Shown piece by piece: positions 11,668 to 21,841 of a DNA stretch of 64,000 bases. The DNA lies in the NCBI GenBank assembly GCA_002917075.1, contig NTMA01000068.1, forward strand, positions 62,001 to 126,000. Reading direction: 5' to 3'. The first letter of the stretch is position 1; each line of letters opens with the position of its first letter. A program made the position numbers and the translations under genes. Origin of the DNA: Hawksworthiomyces lignivorus (Eukaryota > Ascomycota > Sordariomycetes > Ophiostomatales > Ophiostomataceae). A model generated the notes under the pieces. It did not search any database and had not been told where the DNA came from. It was given only the letters and a program-made list of their open reading frames with translations.

Positions 11668-13022
11668 CCTGATACTGGTTCAGCACACCAGAAAGAGAGC
11701 CATGCCGTATACACGGGTAGTATGAGCTGATTTATGCATTGCGCCAAATAATAATCTAGACATAATAACTACTGTAGATTTGCTTAGCTATTCTAAAGGA
11801 CATTAGTCTAGACGACTCTCGATTGTTGTGAACTGCTCTATAGGTTGTAGGTGGACAGAGGCCGGCTTGTCTCATTGTTCTAGCTTGCTAGTGAGAGCGA
11901 GACGGGCTGACTCCTCGACTCCACCTAACCACCAAGACCACCACAACTTAACTAAATTCCTCAGAGTAGCCTTTACAAGGCTGCTCTGAGGTTTGCTTAA
12001 CCTTCTTGTTTCAGGGAGTGCATGAAGCTGCCTCCCTTACTGCGTAGGTGGCCAAGTTATGTGATGAGACTGCAGTAGCCTTGAGGCCTTTTTCGGATCT
12101 CAACCAATTCGCAACCAATTAACTTCGTTTTTGTTCCCACGAATAGCCTCTACTCTCGTCAGAAGCCGTATCTCCTCAGAAAGTGTGTATTCAGGTGCCT
12201 GCCTATTCTATCTGGTAAAAGGAGCAAAAAGTCTGGGCTCCTCCTTTGTATGGCTCCGGGCCGGTGAGAGGGCAGGATAGCTTTAGACAGCTAAATCCTC
12301 CACCTCTTTACAGCACTGCACAGGGGTCCCCCACGCTTACGACTCACTAGATCACTGCTGGTTTGACGAGTAGTTGAACTATAGCTACGTCTTTTCCAGG
12401 GAGCCCGGACGCTAGTGATGGGATAGTCATATTGTTCCCCGTCTTATGAAGCAAGGGACATTCTTTTCGGCCCCTCCATTACGCCGCCTTAAAATTGGTG
12501 GTATATTACGGCTGACTGCATTTCTTTGGGTATCAGTCGCATATGCTGCCGCATAAGTAGTGACGCCACAACACCATTATTTATGTATCTTTGGCGACGC
12601 TCAACCCCGCTCTCAAGAAGGCATTTATTTTCAACAGGTTAACAGCCTACATGTAGGCAGGATCCGGAGGCGGAAGGATATGATTGGTCACGAGCTTGCG
12701 ACTCAGCCTCACAGAATTCCTGTGAACCCAATAAAGGAGGAGAACCTTCGGACGAGGCGGTTAATTTGTTGCGTTTTATTTTGTTGAAGCACCACGAAAC
12801 CGAGATAGCGAGCCTTTGAAGCACCAAACAAGGCCAGCCACTCGATATCTTTGGCTGCAATCTTGCAACAGGCGCTGTTCAAAACAAGATTTAGTACAAC
12901 ACGTCCAAGATACGGTTTTCGCGCGCCGGTTTCGCCCCTCCTGTTCCTGCTCTCTCGGCACCTCGTTATCTTGCCAGTCTGCGTGTTCTATATGCTACTA
13001 CAAGGTGTCCCTCGATGTCACA
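11668..13022. other. Intergenic, no gene recognised; contains an inverted repeat
   Basis: About 1.35 kb of mixed composition, with only short frames lacking family motifs. It contains the hairpin listed at 11959-11991. The HET frame stays open upstream to 12816 but the added residues have no domain character. Confidence 0.45.
11959..11991. repeat. Inverted repeat, 14-bp arms, 5-base loop
   Basis: Left arm CCTCAGAGTAGCCT (11959-11972) and right arm AGGCTGCTCTGAGG (11978-11991) pair at 13 of 14 positions around TTACA. It may be a transcription terminator-like hairpin or a trace of a small inverted-repeat element; no target duplication was identified. Confidence 0.6.
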
Positions 13023-15890
13023 ATGCGCCTCATAAACGTCAAGACTTTGAAGTTTGAAAACTTCTTTGAAGACTCAGTCCCACCTTACGCCATCTTATCG
13101 CATACGTGGGGCAATGACAGCGATGAGCTTACGCTTCATGATGTCCAGGAGGGAAGGACTGATAAACGGGGCATCGGATCGCTCAAGTTTCAGAATTGCT
13201 GTCGGCAGGCCGACAAAGACGGGCTCGAATATGCCTGGATTGACACCTGTTGCATTAATAAAGCCGACTCAGTGGAGCTGAGTGAAGCCATCAACTCCAT
13301 GTTCCGATGGTATAGGCATGCTTCCATTTGCTACGCCTATCTATCTGACGTTTCTCCTTGCGACGAGCCCCGGAAGCAAGGATCCAAATTTCGGACCAGC
13401 CGGTGGTTTACAAGAGGGTGGACTCTACAGGAGCTTCTTGCACCGAAGCAACTGCGATTTTATGATTCAGAGTGGAACTTATTAGGAAATAAGGGAAGCC
13501 TATGCAATGTCGTTGCGGAAGTTACTGGAGTCCCTCGTCACTTTCTTCTGGGCATCGCCGAGCTGCAGAATGCCAGCGTTGCGCAACGAATGTCATGGGC
13601 GGCGCAACGAAAAACAAAAAGAACTGAAGACTTGGCTTATTGTCTCCTGGGAATCTTTGGCGTGACTATGCCGCTGATATATGGAGAAGGCAGTGGTCCA
13701 TCTTTCTTCCGGTTACAGGAACAGATAATGAAAATGACCAAAGACGACTCGATTCTAGCATGGGGTCTGGCCAAAGGAGACGAAACATCAACCGACCCGT
13801 ACCAAGTTCACGGAAAGATCTTAGCTGCTAGTCCATTAGAGTTTGCCAATTGTGGGCAGATCGCCTGTCGTGAATACAGTCATCCTACGTCCTTCGACAT
13901 TTCTGGTGGTAGATTGCGAATTTATGCATCGCTTGTTATCACGCCCACTGGGAGGACTGTTGGCTTATTGGGTTGCGGGCCCGAGAACGACAAACAACTA
14001 GTCGTTGCAATTCCTCTTGCCAAATCGACATCCTCGTTGCCTGACGAGTATATCAGACCGAAGGGACTCTCTGCACTGCTTGCACAAGCGGCTGGATCTG
14101 ACGACAACCCCCCCAAACCGATTTACGTTGCAGATGGTAGCCAAAGCAAGTGCCTCAAGAAGACTGACAAATATTACTGGTTCTACGACGGTGGCCCCAG
14201 CGACATCGACTTGGATCTCGTTGACGTGGCTCCGCAGAGCCGCTGGGACAAAGACCGGTCTCTGATTACAGCCCTAGATCATTCGAGTACCGGTGGTATA
14301 AGCCGGACCTGGACTCGGTTCTGTCACAACCGGGATAGCCTGCATGATTTCGTGATAATGCTTGGGTTAGAACAGAGAGAGTCTGACATCAAGGCTTATT
14401 ATCACATTATGATATGCGCCAGAGAGACACCCCTGACATCAATATACGAGAACTGGAAACGCTTGAGGCGAAAGCGAAACACATATAGGAATATCAGTGC
14501 AAGCAGTGGATCCTTGAATCTCTCAGTGGTGTTAGAACGTGTTGCAGGCCAGCCGATGTTTATTATCAAGCCAGAAGTGCTACTAGAGCCTCCAGAAAAT
14601 ACCACCAATATGACCATGGAGTTGGATAAGCTGTATAAGGAAGAGTCGTGTAAAACATGTTTGGCAAATTTGAAGAACATTTGGTTGGAGGCGGGAGACC
14701 TGCAGCTTACCGCCAAGCTAACTGCACAGCGCCTACAGGAGATGCAGAGTGAGCAAGAGAGCATTGAAGTGGAACTGAAAAAGCTACAAGAGAGGCTGGA
14801 ACTTCTTGTCGAAGAAAAAAGGAAGAAAACCACCGAAGTGCTGATTCTAGACGAGCAGAAGGAAACTCTGGCCAAAGCAAGGAATTCTGCGTCTATCGAT
14901 TATGTGGCGGCAAGAAGCGATCTGCACCAACTCCGGGCGGACTTCAGCGAGGTGGACATCTTCCAAGTAAAGCTGAAAGGCCAGACACCACTTCTATGGG
15001 CTGCCGAAGGGGGGCATGTCGAAGAAGTGAAAGTACTTCTTGACTACGGATTTGATGTGAATGGGTCGCTTGAAGAAGAGAAATGCATGTCGGAGGCGCT
15101 GATCGCGGCCTCAGGCAAGGGACACATAGAGGTAGTCCAACTCCTCCTCTCCAATACGCGATGTGATATCAACGCGCGCGACGAAATTGGCCGGTCGCCA
15201 CTCTCTCAAGCTACCGAAGGGGGGCATGAGGCCGTTGTGCAATTGCTCCTCGAAAATGGAGCCATCCCGCTCACTACATATAAATACCTCGGCTCGCCTA
15301 AGCCGATCAAAACGCGTCGCTCCAGATCCAGTCGCTCGCAAACATCTCTACGCATTGAATACATTGAAGGCGATAAAAGCAGCGATCCTGAGAGACCAGG
15401 GGGTCATATACCCAGTGTGCGCGTTCGTTTAAGGCCGTCCCGCAGCGACAAGGATGAACCTATAATGGTTTCAGGATCCGCTGATAGGAACCAAGCGGAT
15501 GCGAAGCCTTTGCCAGAAACGCCGCCTGGCAGCTGCAAGGATGAACATATAATACTCTCAGGGTCTGCCGATGAGAAGCAAGCAGATGCGAAGCTTTTGC
15601 CAGAAAATGGGAAATCTTCGCGCAGCACTCGGTCTTACGACAATTATTCTGTTGTCTCTAGTGCTTCTAGGCTCTCACATATAAACAACCCAGCTCTCTT
15701 GGAGAAGGTCAATGACGCTATACAGCGGCTTATTCTCCCCGAATTAGAGGCCTTAAAAAGGCATCAAGGCAATACTACTATTATAAGAATGGAGAACCGG
15801 ACCCACAACAAATCGGAGAGCGGACCTGCAATAGATTCGAGAACAGAAGCAAAAACAGTGAAGAGCAAGAAAGAAAAGGTTTCAGGGTAG
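13023..15890 (+). CDS. HET-domain protein with coiled coil and ankyrin repeats
   Basis: Single exon, 955 residues. I chose ATG 13023 because MRLINVKTLKFENF is the canonical opening of HET proteins, though the frame is open upstream. The HET domain spans roughly residues 21-150: PYAILSHTWG, then YAWIDTCCINK, AISYCYAYLSDV-like and WFTRGWTLQELLAP. LAYCLLGIFGVTMPLIYGEG follows. A Glu/Lys/Leu-rich coiled coil lies near residues 570-625. About three ankyrin repeats lie near 650-750 (TPLLWAAEGGHVEEVKVLLDYG, LIAASGKGHIEVVQLLL, SPLSQATEGGHEAVVQLLLENGA). A basic Ser/Arg stretch and a 29-codon tandem duplication (15447-15606) precede the C-terminus. There is no NACHT/NB-ARC segment, so this is not a classic NLR. 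HET proteins trigger cell death on non-self recognition; the partner here is unknown. Confidence 0.88.
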   Translation: MRLINVKTLKFENFFEDSVPPYAILSHTWGNDSDELTLHDVQEGRTDKRGIGSLKFQNCCRQADKDGLEYAWIDTCCINKADSVELSEAINSMFRWYRHASICYAYLSDVSPCDEPRKQGSKFRTSRWFTRGWTLQELLAPKQLRFYDSEWNLLGNKGSLCNVVAEVTGVPRHFLLGIAELQNASVAQRMSWAAQRKTKRTEDLAYCLLGIFGVTMPLIYGEGSGPSFFRLQEQIMKMTKDDSILAWGLAKGDETSTDPYQVHGKILAASPLEFANCGQIACREYSHPTSFDISGGRLRIYASLVITPTGRTVGLLGCGPENDKQLVVAIPLAKSTSSLPDEYIRPKGLSALLAQAAGSDDNPPKPIYVADGSQSKCLKKTDKYYWFYDGGPSDIDLDLVDVAPQSRWDKDRSLITALDHSSTGGISRTWTRFCHNRDSLHDFVIMLGLEQRESDIKAYYHIMICARETPLTSIYENWKRLRRKRNTYRNISASSGSLNLSVVLERVAGQPMFIIKPEVLLEPPENTTNMTMELDKLYKEESCKTCLANLKNIWLEAGDLQLTAKLTAQRLQEMQSEQESIEVELKKLQERLELLVEEKRKKTTEVLILDEQKETLAKARNSASIDYVAARSDLHQLRADFSEVDIFQVKLKGQTPLLWAAEGGHVEEVKVLLDYGFDVNGSLEEEKCMSEALIAASGKGHIEVVQLLLSNTRCDINARDEIGRSPLSQATEGGHEAVVQLLLENGAIPLTTYKYLGSPKPIKTRRSRSSRSQTSLRIEYIEGDKSSDPERPGGHIPSVRVRLRPSRSDKDEPIMVSGSADRNQADAKPLPETPPGSCKDEHIILSGSADEKQADAKLLPENGKSSRSTRSYDNYSVVSSASRLSHINNPALLEKVNDAIQRLILPELEALKRHQGNTTIIRMENRTHNKSESGPAIDSRTEAKTVKSKKEKVSG
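15447..15606 (+). repeat. Coding tandem duplication of about 87 bp in the HET gene
   Basis: Two diverged copies, 15447-15519 and 15534-15606, each encode a DE(P/H)I(M/I)xSGSAD(R/E)xQADAK(P/L)LPE peptide. The period is 87 bp (29 codons), so the frame is kept. Many third-position differences show that it is not very recent. Confidence 0.8.
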
Positions 15891-16572
15891 ATTTGTTAGC
15901 TTCGATGAAAGTGTGGAGGTGAATGTTGTCATATGTTGTTAGGATTATAAGTCACAGGAAATCGGGTGTGCAAAACTCTGTAGGCTGTGAGCAGCAAATT
16001 TCAGAGCCATTAGCTGAGACTATGTGGATCTAACTCCGCACTGGCAGTCGGGAAAGCTCAATCAAAACACCTTGAGGTCTGTCTCACGTCTCTCGCCGCT
16101 TGAATTCATCTTCGGCTCTGATGATGACGGATATTGGAATGATAGTGGAGACGGCTAGTGCCATAATAACGGAAAAGGACCTCCTCCCCAGCAAGGGATT
16201 TCTGTGAACACCTAACTATATCGCCGTCTGAAGTGCGGATTCTGTATATTTACCCGTTTGACAATGGTCGAAGATCGGCGTTTTCCAAGTAGCCTAGCAG
16301 CTTCTAGTGCTCCTAATAGCGCTACCCCACTACCGGGTTCAGGAAATCTCAACTCATTGGGGAATTCATTTCGGCGCCGCAGTCGAGCATGAGGGACGCC
16401 ATAAAATCTTTCATTCTATGCAATGCTGTCATGAAGAAGGCGAGAATATTAGACGTGATACGCAACAGATATCTTTTGTATTCTCTGCGTCCTGGAGCTG
16501 AATTATTGAGATTTTACGCAAAACCTGCATTGCAGAAACTCTAAAGCACTCCGGTTCGAGTCAACCGCAATC
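15891..16572. other. Intergenic, promoter side of the glucarate-dehydratase-like gene
   Basis: No gene recognised. A 64-codon frame at 16307 has no family motif. Confidence 0.45.
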
Positions 16573-17847
16573 ATGACCGGGCACGCCTTCATCAAAGACG
16601 TGGTCATCACGCCTGTTGCTTTCCATGACATGCCCCTTCTCAATAGCGTTGGCGTCCATGAGCCCTACGCCCTGCGCAGTATCATCGAAATCGTCACAGA
16701 GGGCGGTCTCTACGGCCTCGGCGAGTCATATGGCGACTCAACCCATCTCGGCCGCCTGGAGAAGGTTGCGGCTCAGCTGAAAGGTCGATCTGTCCACGAC
16801 ACAAATGGCATCTACCAGATCTGTGTCAATTCTCTAGCTGGGGATACATCCACAGGGGGAGATGGAATGGCAGGCATGGTGACGACGGCGTCTGTGGCGG
16901 ACAAGGTGTTCAGCCCCTTTGAAGTTGCGTGTCTCGACCTGCAGGGCAAGCTGGCTGGTGTACCAGTTTGTGATCTGCTCGGTGGAAGAGTGAGAGATCA
17001 GGTACAGTTCTCGGCATATTTGTTCTACAAATGGGCTGGTCATCCTGGTGAACCAGATGACGAGTATGGCGAGGCCCTGGATCCAGAAAGCATCGTCAGA
17101 CAGGCCAAGAAGATCATTGATGAGTACGGCTTTAGGGCCATCAAGCTCAAAGGCGGTGTCTTTCCTCCTGCACAAGAGATCGAAGCCATAAAAGCCCTAC
17201 ACAAAGCCTTTCCTGGTTTCCCTCTGCGAATCGACCCTAATGCCGCGTGGACGGTTGATACGTCTAAATGGGTAGCTCGCGAGCTCGACGGCATCATCGA
17301 ATACCTTGAGGACCCGGCACCTGAAATCAGCGGCATGGCCGCCGTCGCCAAGGAGGCCAATATGCCCCTAGCCACCAACATGGCTGTCGTCAGCTTTAAC
17401 CACCTTCCAGCGTCGGTGCGGCAGGACGCTGTGCAAGTCATACTCCTTGATCATCATTTCTGGGGCGGCCTCCGGAAATCCCAAATCTTAGCCGGCATAT
17501 GCGCCACCTGGGGGATGCGTCTCTCGATGCACTCCAACAGCCACCTGGGCATCTCCCTCGCGGCCATGACGCACCTCGCCTCTGCGACGCAAAACGTGGA
17601 CTATGCATGTGACACACACTGGCCTTGGAAGAGGCGCGACGAGGATGTAGTTGTCGGAGGTACCCTGAAGTGGAAGAACGGTGGGCTCGTGGTGCCAACA
17701 GGGCCTGGATTGGGCATTGAGCTGGATCGGGAGAAGCTGGCAAAGCTGCACAAGCAGTACTTAGATTGCGGGCTGACGAAGAGAGATGACACAACGTACA
17801 TGAAGAAGTTCAATCCCGACTTCTCGGCTCATATCCCGAAATGGTGA
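16573..17847 (+). CDS. Glucarate dehydratase-like enzyme (enolase superfamily)
   Basis: Single exon, 424 residues. The N-terminal capping domain includes SVGVHEPYALRSIIEIVTEGGLYGLGE. The barrel carries the glucarate-dehydratase signature residues: KLKGG with Lys191 and Lys193 (second Lys is the base), metal ligands Asp221 (RIDPNAAW), Glu246 (YLEDP) and Asn269 (LATNM), and the catalytic His320 in SMHSNSHLGIS. The late DTHWPW and RDDTTYM segments match bacterial glucarate dehydratase closely, more so than fungal L-galactonate dehydratase. Expected reaction: D-glucarate (or galactarate/idarate) to 5-keto-4-deoxy-D-glucarate plus water, Mg2+-dependent, cytosolic. The gene sits upstream of a carrier, a DHDPS-family aldolase, an SDR and a regulator that fit the same pathway. 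Substrate preference among acid sugars is not fixed by sequence. Confidence 0.88.
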   Translation: MTGHAFIKDVVITPVAFHDMPLLNSVGVHEPYALRSIIEIVTEGGLYGLGESYGDSTHLGRLEKVAAQLKGRSVHDTNGIYQICVNSLAGDTSTGGDGMAGMVTTASVADKVFSPFEVACLDLQGKLAGVPVCDLLGGRVRDQVQFSAYLFYKWAGHPGEPDDEYGEALDPESIVRQAKKIIDEYGFRAIKLKGGVFPPAQEIEAIKALHKAFPGFPLRIDPNAAWTVDTSKWVARELDGIIEYLEDPAPEISGMAAVAKEANMPLATNMAVVSFNHLPASVRQDAVQVILLDHHFWGGLRKSQILAGICATWGMRLSMHSNSHLGISLAAMTHLASATQNVDYACDTHWPWKRRDEDVVVGGTLKWKNGGLVVPTGPGLGIELDREKLAKLHKQYLDCGLTKRDDTTYMKKFNPDFSAHIPKW

Positions 17848-19552
17848 AATGCAACGCAGCAAAGGATAGTAGAAAGCGAGATGGCTCTAAATAGAGAGTA
17901 TTATAGGTTGCAACATATAGTCCGTAGCTAACAGTGCTAGGCTATTTCGTAGGCAGCGTATGTTTATGTGGATATTCCTTGGTCCTAAGGTAGACAACCT
18001 ATCTCAGCATTTAATGAAAATTATTCTACAGCTAGTTTTGCCGTACTTCGACACTTCAATGCGAGCATCGTCTTTCGGGATATTTCTCAGTCTTTGAGCC
18101 ACCTTTAATCTTCGTCAAGTACATGATATTATACCTTGAAGTAGTGAAAGGACTTCGAGTTTACAGTCAATTGTGTTAAACCGTTATTTTCCATCTGTGA
18201 TGGTTGACTAGGGTTGACTAGCTCACTGTCCATCTTCAATTGAAACACGATCTCTATGAAACATGAGACATGGACTCTAATATAAATAATTTTGCCATCA
18301 TACTCATTATCAAGCACATATCAGCGTGGTTGGAAGCTATGATCTTCTCATAGTCACTAAACGCCTAATCGAAAATAGCATCATGATTCCCCTTGAGCCT
18401 CTTGATAAGCCCATTAGCCTTTGTGGACAGTTGCCCGTATAGAACTAATTGATAGCCTTTCAACTTTGCGTAAAAGCCTTTAAGGAAACGATCTTAACAA
18501 GCATCCCCAATTGAACGACGATACCTTGAAAAGCAACCATTCTTACCTCTTCATCTTAGGTTTCAAAAATCTTATTATGAGTTCATTCCTTGAACAAGCT
18601 ACACCATAAACTTGAAACTGCCAAGTACAGAGTTAGTTAATCACTATTCCTCACAATGCTCTAATAGTCTAGTTTGAATCCCTACAATACAAACTTGTAC
18701 TCCTACAATAAAGCTACAATACAAGCGTTGATGCCTATGATGATTTGCCTAACCAGTAAATGCTCTAGTACGATTTCGCCACGATGTAAAAGCTCATTTA
18801 CGGTATCCCACATACCAATAAAATGTAAATGCAGAGACTCATTCTCTAACAGTAGCTAGACAAAAAAAAACATGAACTGTTTCTCCACAGTCAGTTCTTC
18901 GTTGCCCATAATTAAGCCACTCCGTGGTTCGACATTGAGAGTATTCGCGATAAGGTTGCAAAACTCTCGTATTACGGGTCGTGGGTTAGCGTTACAAGGA
19001 GAGGCGGAAAACAGAGGCGGCTAAGACGCACTACATATCCGTCTCCACAATGCCCTCCGCTTTTACACTAGCGACAGCCATTTTCCGTTGATCTACACAG
19101 AAAACCGAAGGTGCCGTGGGTCCAGTCGGCCAAGAAGTGCGAGACGGGATTTGGAGGTCTTGCTGAACAAATCTGGGGTGAAGTGCGGGGATGCAAATTT
19201 ATCAGCTACGAGAGATGATACGGTATGCACGCTACATACCGAGCCTCACAAGGTGTACGTTTTCTACCTGTCTTTCTTGCTGTCATTTTCTATGCTTGCA
19301 TTGCGGGGATCAGCATCCCCAGCTCTAATCTGGTTTTATAAATGTAGATTTCTCGCTCTCCTGTTGAGGGTTTGGCAAGCTGTCTTTGGTCCGGTTATCT
19401 TGCTTTATGGGATTTCAAATTAGAGAAAGGCAATTCTGACGACTGTCCCAGCGAGGCTGCTAGCACTTCTGAGCTGCTTTTGGCCATTATTTTTCTGAAA
19501 CAATCATTGCTTAAAGTCTGTCATCAACTTCGTGAATTGTCTCTGGTTCATC
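17848..19552. other. Intergenic, AT-rich, no gene recognised
   Basis: About 1.7 kb. It contains a directly repeated GGTTGACTAG near 18199-18219 and an A-run near 18862. Frames up to 111 codons show no family motif. The 3' part is the promoter and leader of the MFS gene. Confidence 0.45.
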
Positions 19553-21329
19553 ATGACAGGCGACACTGAGCAAGTCATCTCGGACCATGACGTCCTCGGA
19601 GGCAAAGCCGAAATAAGTCACGAGGAGATGGTGCACCTTGTTGAACTAACACCCGAGGAGAAGGAGATTGAAAAAAAACTTCTCCGCAAGATTGATTTGC
19701 TAATCATGCCGCTCGTCATTGTCGTCTATCTTATGAACTACATTGATCGGTAAGCCATCTTAGTTTGCACTTTTGGAGATTCTCGACGGCTCTGTCTTTG
19801 GTTTCTTTCGGAAAGGTTTGTGACAAACTATCCATATTAACTTTTGCCAGGAACAACTACGCTGCCGCTAGACTCCAAGGTCTCGAAAAAGATCTTGGCC
19901 TTGTTGGCCAGCAATACCAGACTGGCTTATCCATCCTATTCGTAGGATATTTACTGATGCAAATTCCCTCTAACTTGCTGCTCAATTATATCGGTCGTCC
20001 CTCGCTCTACATTGGCTTCTGGGTCTGTGTTTGGGGCCTTGTATCTGCTTGCACAAGTCAAGTCAAGAGTTATGGCGGCATTGTTGCTTGCCGTTTTCTC
20101 CTCGGTTTTGTTGGTATGTAGCTAATTCTCCGGAAGAATATCACTCTGGTATGGGCGACTAACAACCGCAAAAGAAGCACCTTTCTTCGGAGGTGTTCTC
20201 TTCTACCTCTCCAAATGGTACACTCGCAAGGAGTTGTCCTTCCGGATGAGTATCTTTTATTCCGGATCGCTTCTCAGTGGTGCTTTTGGTAACCTGATCG
20301 CGGCGGGGATACTTAACGGCCTAAACGGAGCACGAGGCATTGCTGCATGGCGATGGCTTTACATTATCGAAGGCTCGATCACTTGCTTTATCGGCATTAT
20401 CATCTGCTTCCTCCTTCCTGATTTCCCTGAGACATGGCGGCTCTTGCAAGGGGCGACAAAAAACGTTGCTCTGAAGCGTTTGGCCATCGAAGCAGCCGAA
20501 GCTGACATTGACGAGCAAGGTGGTGAGTCCTCCCAGATTCCAAAGTCTCGCACATTCCGAAACTTGAAGATGCCCATGTCACTAACTTAATTTCAAAGGC
20601 ATGACCCAAATCAGGGGCCTTAAACTGGCAGTCATGGACATCAAGACATGGGCCTTTGCTTTCATGTACTTCTGCATTGCCGGCGCCGGCAGCTTCCAGT
20701 ACTTCTTCCCTACCCTCACCAAGACTCTTGGCTACAACAGCACCATTTCGCTGCTGCTTGTCGCCCCCCCGTACATATTCGTCGCCTTGTATAGCTTGGC
20801 GCATAGCTGGGTTGCCGATCGCATCGCCGTCCGTCATTGGTTTTTCTTCTATCCCATCCCGATCACTATCGTCGGATTCATCATCTTCATGACTGTCGAC
20901 TCATTTGGGCCACGATACTTCTCTTTTTTCCTCATGAACCTGACTTTTGCGCAAAACGGTGTTCTCTATTCTTGGATCGCCAACGCCCTGCCTCGGCCTC
21001 CCGCCAAGCGTGCCGCCGCTTATGGCATCATCAATATGATTGCTAACTCGGCCAGTATATGGACGCCCTACACGTACTACGATGCTGAAGCGCCGTTCTA
21101 CCGCGTTGCTCTCGGCGTGTGTACCGCGATGCAGGTGCTTGGCGGGCTGACTAGCTTCTTCATGTACTTCAACTTAAAGCTCCAGAATAAGAGACAGGAG
21201 AGGCTAGAGAACGAGGACGTGCAACTTACAGAGAGAGAACTGCGGAGACTTGAAACAACGGCCAGGGTCGAAGGTGTCGATTTGGCAACAGCAAGGAAGT
21301 TGCAGAAGGGATTCCGGTACATGTTGTAA
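19553..21329 (+). CDS. MFS transporter, anion:cation symporter (ACS) family
   Basis: Exons 19553-19749, 19851-20113, 20175-20522 and 20599-21329 give 512 residues. The N-terminal acidic tail ends at KIDLLIMPLVIVVYLMNYIDRNNYAAARLQG, the standard ACS-family TM1 with its DRxNxxxA motif. LSILFVGYLLMQIPSNLLL (TM2), GRPSLYIGFWVCVWGLVSACTS, GFVEAPFFGGVLFYLSKWYTRKE (TM4/5), WRWLYIIEGSITCFIGII and LPDFPETW follow. The second half, with KTWAFAFMYFC and PPYIFVALYSLAHSWVADR, is complete, and the C-terminal tail is charged. The family (Dal5/Tna1-like) imports organic anions such as allantoate, nicotinate and sugar acids with protons at the plasma membrane. Between a sugar-acid dehydratase and an aldolase, import of an aldarate or hexonate is the simplest reading. 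ATG 19553 is preferred over an upstream non-ATG extension. Confidence 0.88.
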
Positions 21330-21841
21330 ATATTCGCTGCTGCAATTGCCCCAAAACTGATCTAGAGTATATCTATTGTATGCAAATAGCATCCATGTCA
21401 TGAGCTTGTAAATAAACCTAAGATAAATTGAAGACAATATTAAGGAAGCAATCTAAGTTTACAGTAAGACCATTACACAATGTGGAGATAATTACGGCAG
21501 GAATGTTTGTGAACACGGGTTGACACGGCTAATAAGATGCAATGTCTATTACCAGGTCATCCTTGACATATATTTGGATAATAAGTGAATTCATGTGTTC
21601 TACGATATATTGAAAAGTAAATTGATGCGATAGAATTTTTAAAGTTTAAACCTCCACGCAATGAAGAAAGTTTCCTTGAAGTGAGAATCTTCTTCTTTGC
21701 GGTCATCCTCTATTAAGATATATAGCACCCGATATGAGAAGTATTTAATGCTATTGATTTTTAATTGCTTCTCTTCTATCCATAGGCCGTATCACCCTTC
21801 TATGTCTATTTGTGGAACTGAATCATATTCTCACTTCTGCT
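21330..21841. other. Convergent 3' intergenic spacer
   Basis: AT-rich spacer between two convergent genes. No gene seen; presumably both 3' UTRs. Confidence 0.5.

Noticed and set aside
12816..13022. 69 extra N-terminal residues on the HET protein
   Set aside because: The canonical HET start MRLINVK lies at 13023 and the upstream residues have no family character.
16573..17847. Fungal L-galactonate dehydratase (pectin pathway)
   Set aside because: The LATNM, SMHSNSH and DTHWPW segments follow glucarate dehydratase rather than the GaaB/Lgd1 pattern.
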